Both the position numbers and the translations under genes were made by a program. Of a stretch of 64,000 bases of DNA, positions 59,751 through 64,000 are shown piece by piece (position 1 is the stretch's first letter; every line of letters starts with the position of its first letter). Under the pieces are notes generated by a model. The model saw nothing but the letters and a program-made list of their open reading frames with translations. It was not told the origin of the DNA and made no database searches. Location: positions 992,001-1,056,000 of the forward strand of contig NADL03000450.1 in assembly GCA_002205965.3 (NCBI GenBank). The letters run 5' to 3'. This DNA comes from Kappaphycus alvarezii. Taxonomy: Eukaryota > Rhodophyta > Florideophyceae > Gigartinales > Solieriaceae.

Positions 59751-60419
59751 TAAAGTTTGAGATGGAGAAGTTTACTTTTGTTGGGAGCGCCGATTGGCGT
59801 GGGAAGGTGTAGTTTGATCACTGGATTTAACCTATTGGATCTGAAAACCAATTAAGAGCAAACTGCAGGTTTAATCTTGTACTGTACATGAATTTTTGCA
59901 ATTTATCAGATTGTGAGATGGGAGCCGTATTTTCTGGAATCACCAAATATATCAAAGAGTCATTGCCAGGGGACTTTCTAAACTAGACAATTCAGTAAGC
60001 TCATTACGATGCACACAGGTTTGTTGCAAAGTTAGGCAACTAATCTATCAAGTATCTGACGACCAAATCTTCTCCGCCACAAAATCCACGAGACAATTGG
60101 TCGCCTACCACCCGTTCCATGCCCTCCGCCCCCGTCATTCCCGCTCCCCCACCCCCCCCAAACCCTTCACCACTGCCTGTAAATCTCGAGGCCGCACCAG
60201 CAAGAGCATCGCCCCAGCCCACACCATGCCCTCCACCACCGACATTCCCCACTCCACGGGTCACATTCTCCGCACCATCCCCCCATCCAGTCCCATACCC
60301 ATTTATTTCATTCCCACTCCCCCCCCTTCCAAACCACCCACCCAAATGATCCCCAGCGCCTTCGGCCTGGATATCACTGTACCGACCTTGATCATCGCGT
60401 CTACCATTCCCCCATCCAC
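59751..60419. other. 3' flank of the TPM-RING gene
   Basis: The part at 60070-60419 has long Pro-rich (plus) and Gly-rich (minus) frames. On the minus strand these may belong to a low-complexity extension of the neighbouring gene but lie after its stop codon. No separate gene is supported. Confidence 0.35.
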
Positions 60420-61839
60420 TCAACGCAGAGGCCAATGCAGCACCAATCCCCCCGCTGCCAACAAGCCACCCCATTGATTCCAAAATCCGTTGCCGCTCTC
60501 ACGATACGTGCCAATCTCCCTCTCCCGGTGTACCCCGCCTTTCAAATACCCCTCCGTCATTCGCTCCGGCCACATATCCGGGGCTTCTGCCAACAGCTTT
60601 GCAACCACCTCATCCGTAAGAATGTGGGGATACATTTGCGACAACTTTTTCAACCGAAACTCAGTATCCATCAACCGTGTACTTGCAAGGGATGGAGGGG
60701 TGGAAAGACCGCCGCCACGATCTCCACACACCGGACATTGAGGAATGACCCCAGAGGGTGTAGGATTCTCCTCGTCGAAGCAACTTTCAAAGAAGGAATG
60801 ACCGCAACGTAAGGTTCTTGTGGGAAGGGAGGGCGGGGTGGTATCTGCCAGGGGTTGGTTTTCGGCGAGGGTAGGGACGGCGGGAACCCATGGGGGTGTA
60901 AGGTCTCTTTGACAGATGGGACAGGTAGCGGGGTGTATTGCGGAAGCATTGCGGCGACGTATTCTTGTCGCACGACGTTGAGGTTGCGAAGAAGGATACG
61001 CATCTCCCGTTTTTGAACGGTTGCTTCTGTGCCGCCGATTCCATGACAACAGGCGAGGATGAGAAAGGCGATAAAGAGCCAAAAGACAATTGCCAATTCG
61101 GTGTCCCACCAGTCGGGTGGATTGTTTTTGGTGGCGGTTTCGGCGGGGGCGGGGTTTGGTTGGGGTGGCGGGGCGTGTGGACCTTGGTATGCGCGAAGGT
61201 AGTTGGCGATGGTTTTCAGGCCGATGGAAAGGGCGGAGTTGAGTTTGTTACGTTGGAGTTTGGGGATCATTTTGGAGTAGACGTGATCAATTTGAGGTTT
61301 GTTGAGGTATTGGGTGACGAGACGACCGGTCTGGATGTACATGCGTTGGTCTTCCAGGGAGAGGAAGAGCAAAACCGAGGCGGCGCATGGTTGGTCCAGT
61401 TGCCAATTGGCAAAGAGTTGGTGGGCAAAGTTTTCGGCACGGTCTGCGAGGTTGCGGCCGTCGAAGACCATGCGTCGGACGAGGGCGAGGGCGATACGAA
61501 AACCATGGGGTGGTTGATCGGGGATGTAGAGGTGGGACAGGAGATGAGGGAGTAGGGTGATTGAGCGGAATAGACTTGAAGGAGGATGGTGTCGAGGTGG
61601 CGAATGTCATGCGAGGAGAGAAGGGCGGATGGATCGCAGATGGCGGTGTAACGGGAGGTGTAGGAATGAGGTTGACAGAGGTGGGCGGGGTCGTCCCAGG
61701 GTGGGGGCATGTATTCTGCGGGGACGATGTCGAGACGGCGGATGTGTGGGGAGGTTGGGAGGATGGTTTGGTTGGTCGCTGTGGTAAGGGAGATGAGGAA
61801 GGGGAGGAGGAGGGAAAGGGGAAGGAGGGTTGAGGTCAT
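60420..61839 (-). CDS. TPM-domain membrane protein with C-terminal RING-like finger
   Basis: The start at 61839 gives a signal peptide (MTSTLLPLSLLLPFLISLTT). A luminal TPM domain (TLP18.3/Psb32/MOLO-1 type) follows: RRLDIVPAEYMPPPWDD, then GFRIALALVRRMVFDGRN, FAHQLFANWQLDQPCAASVL and LSLEDQRMYIQTGRLVTQYL. A Pro-rich linker leads to one membrane segment (ELAIVFWLFIAFLILACC). The C-terminal part has a RING-type zinc-binding pattern: CPIC, RCGHSFFESC, CPVC. The fifth usual ligand (Cys/His after CGH-x-F) is Phe. An upstream in-frame ATG at 61959 would put a 40-residue extension before the signal sequence. The frame shifts once near 61540-61570 and once near 60935-60945, beside CCCC/CCC runs. Single-base assembly errors are as likely as real breaks, and no introns fit. 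The partner and substrate are unknown; the layout suggests a membrane-anchored ubiquitin ligase-like protein. Confidence 0.75.
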
Positions 61840-63089
61840 TATTATTATTATTATTGTTTGTTTGGTGGGGAGAGGGGGAAGGTGAGAGGGGACTTGTGTG
61901 GGAAATGGGAGAGTGACGGGCTGACTTTTGGATGATGAAGACGTTTTGGATGGAGACATAATAGCTCGGTAGTGTACACGTGGCCTTCCAGTTTGTTTGT
62001 GTTGAATGGATCTCAAGATCTCGCTTTGGACAAAAAAAACATACGGCCAAATATGCAAAGTCGCGTGATGATTGTGCACAGGTAATTGGCCGTACAAGAC
62101 ATACTGCACATGTCATTACTGTACCGTACATACATCCCTCTCTCGGGGTCGGGCCTGACCTGCTCCACCCCTACGTACATAATACTGTACTGTACTGTAC
62201 TGTATTGTACCGTACGTACAGTACGGAACATTATCTGCCCTCTCAGATGCCCTTACAGTACAGCACTGTATACACCTCGGCTCGCAAGTTTGGTTGCAAC
62301 TCGTTCCAAAGCTCTTGAGAGCCTCCACATTCAGCACCACTAAATCACTACTGTACTGTACACCAATGTCGTGCAACAGTCGCAAGTGCAGTGAAAGGAC
62401 CCTTGGCCCAACAGTGCACACCCATTTATTTCTCTGCGGGGTGGCCGTCAAACAATGTCATCCGAGCGATTATGCGTTTCTCAGGTTGACGCACATTTCA
62501 TATCGACGGTCCAGTGCAGAAACCAACTGTTTAGCTCAATGCTAGAGGGAGCGAATCATCGTACACCGACAGTCCAAGGTACACACGCATCATTGTCTTC
62601 CATTGCACTGCCGAAGCTTCCGTGTCGGCGGTGGGATGTGCGAGGAGGAATGCGGCAACGGGGCCTTTGCGGAATGGCAGCCCGCGTATCCGGTTCCTCA
62701 CTGCCGCGGCGGTGTGATCCTCACGATTTGGGCAACGAGTCCAGACTTTGTCGTCCCAGTGTGACTTGGCTAGCGCCTCCTGCTACACACCCGTTACGTA
62801 GGTTTGTACGTGGGTGTGCGCTGCAGAGAGGGGAAGCGGGTCGAAAGAGCCCAGGTCGACGGAGTAGGGATGGCCGGGGAAGCAGAGGAAAAATTGCGGG
62901 GGTGGCGACGGGAGGGCAGCAAAGTCTTCAGGAGATAATCTTTGCTTATTATTTTTCTTGAAATTTTTCTTTTCTCCGTATGAAATATTTGATTGACTTG
63001 AAGATATATATTTTGAGAATTTCTGTATGTTTGATTTGAATTTTTGGTTTATCACATGCACGAATAATAGATGATATTTCTGAATATTT
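61840..63089. promoter_or_regulatory. Upstream region of the TPM-RING gene with pentamer motifs
   Basis: An ATT/AAT microsatellite lies at 61838-61856. GTAC-centred pentamers cluster at about 62118-62226 (with a run of TACTG units) and again at 62255-62275 and 62350-62362. The rest, to 62920, has no recognised gene. From about 62920 the base composition turns AT-rich. Confidence 0.45.
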
Positions 63090-63890
63090 GATTAGTTCTA
63101 GGACTTTTCATTTTTCCAAATCGGCTTCTTCTTCATGCTTCGGAGAAGCAGCAGCCAAAATAGATACTCGTTGGTTTGAATCAATTTTGGAATTAGCCAG
63201 GAGTAAAAATGATACTACTGCTTCAGATAATTTCAAAGTACCAGTAGATGAATTAAATCGGGCAATTTGAGCATCAAACCGTGATTCAATATTTTTGAAA
63301 GACTCATCATCACCACGAGTAGTGTGCAATAGATCTAAGAATCTTTGAAATGTATCTGATATAGATGGTACAGGATCCACCTTATGAATAGCGTTAACAA
63401 TCGCTAATGCACAATTCAGACTGAATTTATGTGTCTGGAATTTTATTACAAATATCAAGAGCTCGTCCAAATAACTGTGATTGTAGGACAAGATCTTGTA
63501 CTTCCTTAGGAACCTTATTAGAATTCGATACTGGTAATAAATCATAGACAGATTTCCATTTGTAAACAGCATCAAAGGTTTTTTCTTGAGGTCCTTTACC
63601 TTCCTTCCAAGGAGTCGTGCGAAGATCCCATGAAAATTTCGGTCTTGATGGAAGTTCGGGGCGATCTGGGCCCATAACTGCAAAACAAATGGGAAAGGTA
63701 GATCCAAATAATAAATAATAAATAGTTTCAACTTGAATAAATTAATAAATGCCACAATTGAATTAAGAATGAGTAAGGAAAAGAAACACAAATTTAATAA
63801 TAGGAGAACGAGGGTAATATTTCGATGGCCCGAGAATGTAAAAAATATTTCTAACAACCTAGACAACTTATACTCTACGCCAGGGTGAAC
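63090..63890 (-). mobile_element. Copia-type gag fossil in AT-rich DNA
   Basis: Minus-strand frames carry PELPSRPKFSWDLRTTPWKE near 63660-63600 and FNSSTGTLKLSEAVVSFLLL then IDSNQRVSILAAASPKH near 63240-63130, which resemble the gag of Ty1/copia elements. It is broken. LTRs and pol are not in the window and may lie beyond its right or left side. The AT-rich composition differs from the other elements here and suggests a separate family or mutational history. Confidence 0.55.
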
Positions 63891-64000
63891 CCGCTACAAA
63901 AATCAGGTGAGCCTTTCAATATTTTTTGGTAGACATGATTTAGGCTTAGCAATAATTAATGCAGTATTTTCCAGGTAAGCAATCATCCACATAATAATTT

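Noticed and set aside
60938-61555. 205-codon plus-strand frame rich in Gly/Val
   Set aside because: Antisense to the TPM-RING gene, whose membrane segment and TPM blocks are clear on the other strand.

Overview
The window is nuclear DNA of a eukaryote. It has spliceosomal GT-AG introns (mostly 120-130 bp, one of about 330 bp), a eukaryotic ribosomal protein, the small cap-binding protein, MBF1 and an intramembrane aspartyl protease. Most of the rest is transposon remains: Ty3/gypsy, Ty1/copia, LINE, Tc1/mariner, pogo and PIF/Harbinger. Small groups of intron-poor genes lie between large transposon islands. The lineage cannot be fixed from the sequence. A compact-gene alga (for example a red alga), a chytrid-like fungus or a stramenopile would all fit; a red alga is my weak preference.

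Layout. 1-1.5 kb: pogo-type transposon remnant. 1.5-5.1 kb: AT-rich, no gene seen. 5.1-6.7 kb: old copia remnant. 8-13.7 kb: host gene block with signal peptide peptidase (-), ribosomal protein S13 (+, divergent from it) and cap-binding protein CBP20 copy 1 (-). 14.6-28.1 kb: a Ty3/gypsy element with 347-bp LTRs and a 5-bp target duplication. A younger chromodomain Ty3/gypsy element with 518-bp LTRs is inserted inside it. 28.4-36.5 kb: a Harbinger element, a Tc1 element with both terminal repeats, and LINE fragments. 37.4-38.6 kb: CBP20 copy 2 in the opposite orientation. 40.6-47.4 kb: a copia element that has itself received a LINE, a gypsy LTR fragment and a probable solo LTR. 47.7-50 kb: a second Harbinger element. 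51.7-55.2 kb: a possible small gene, LINE scraps, a pentamer satellite and the five-exon MBF1 gene. 57.4-59.8 kb: LINE ends and a possible histone H2A scrap. 60.4-61.8 kb: a TPM-domain/RING membrane protein gene (-). 62.9-64 kb: AT-rich DNA with a copia-type gag remnant.

The recognised host genes are housekeeping genes for translation, mRNA cap binding, transcription coactivation and membrane proteolysis. They do not form a pathway. Points worth attention are the inverted CBP20 pair with independently broken tails, the TPM-TM-RING architecture, a GTAC-centred pentamer repeat near most host promoters, an unidentified repeat family (called R1 here), and the layered transposon nests. I did not find a convincing new multi-gene system. 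Several host-gene frame breaks lie in or near homopolymer runs, so assembly indels should be excluded before calling those genes broken.
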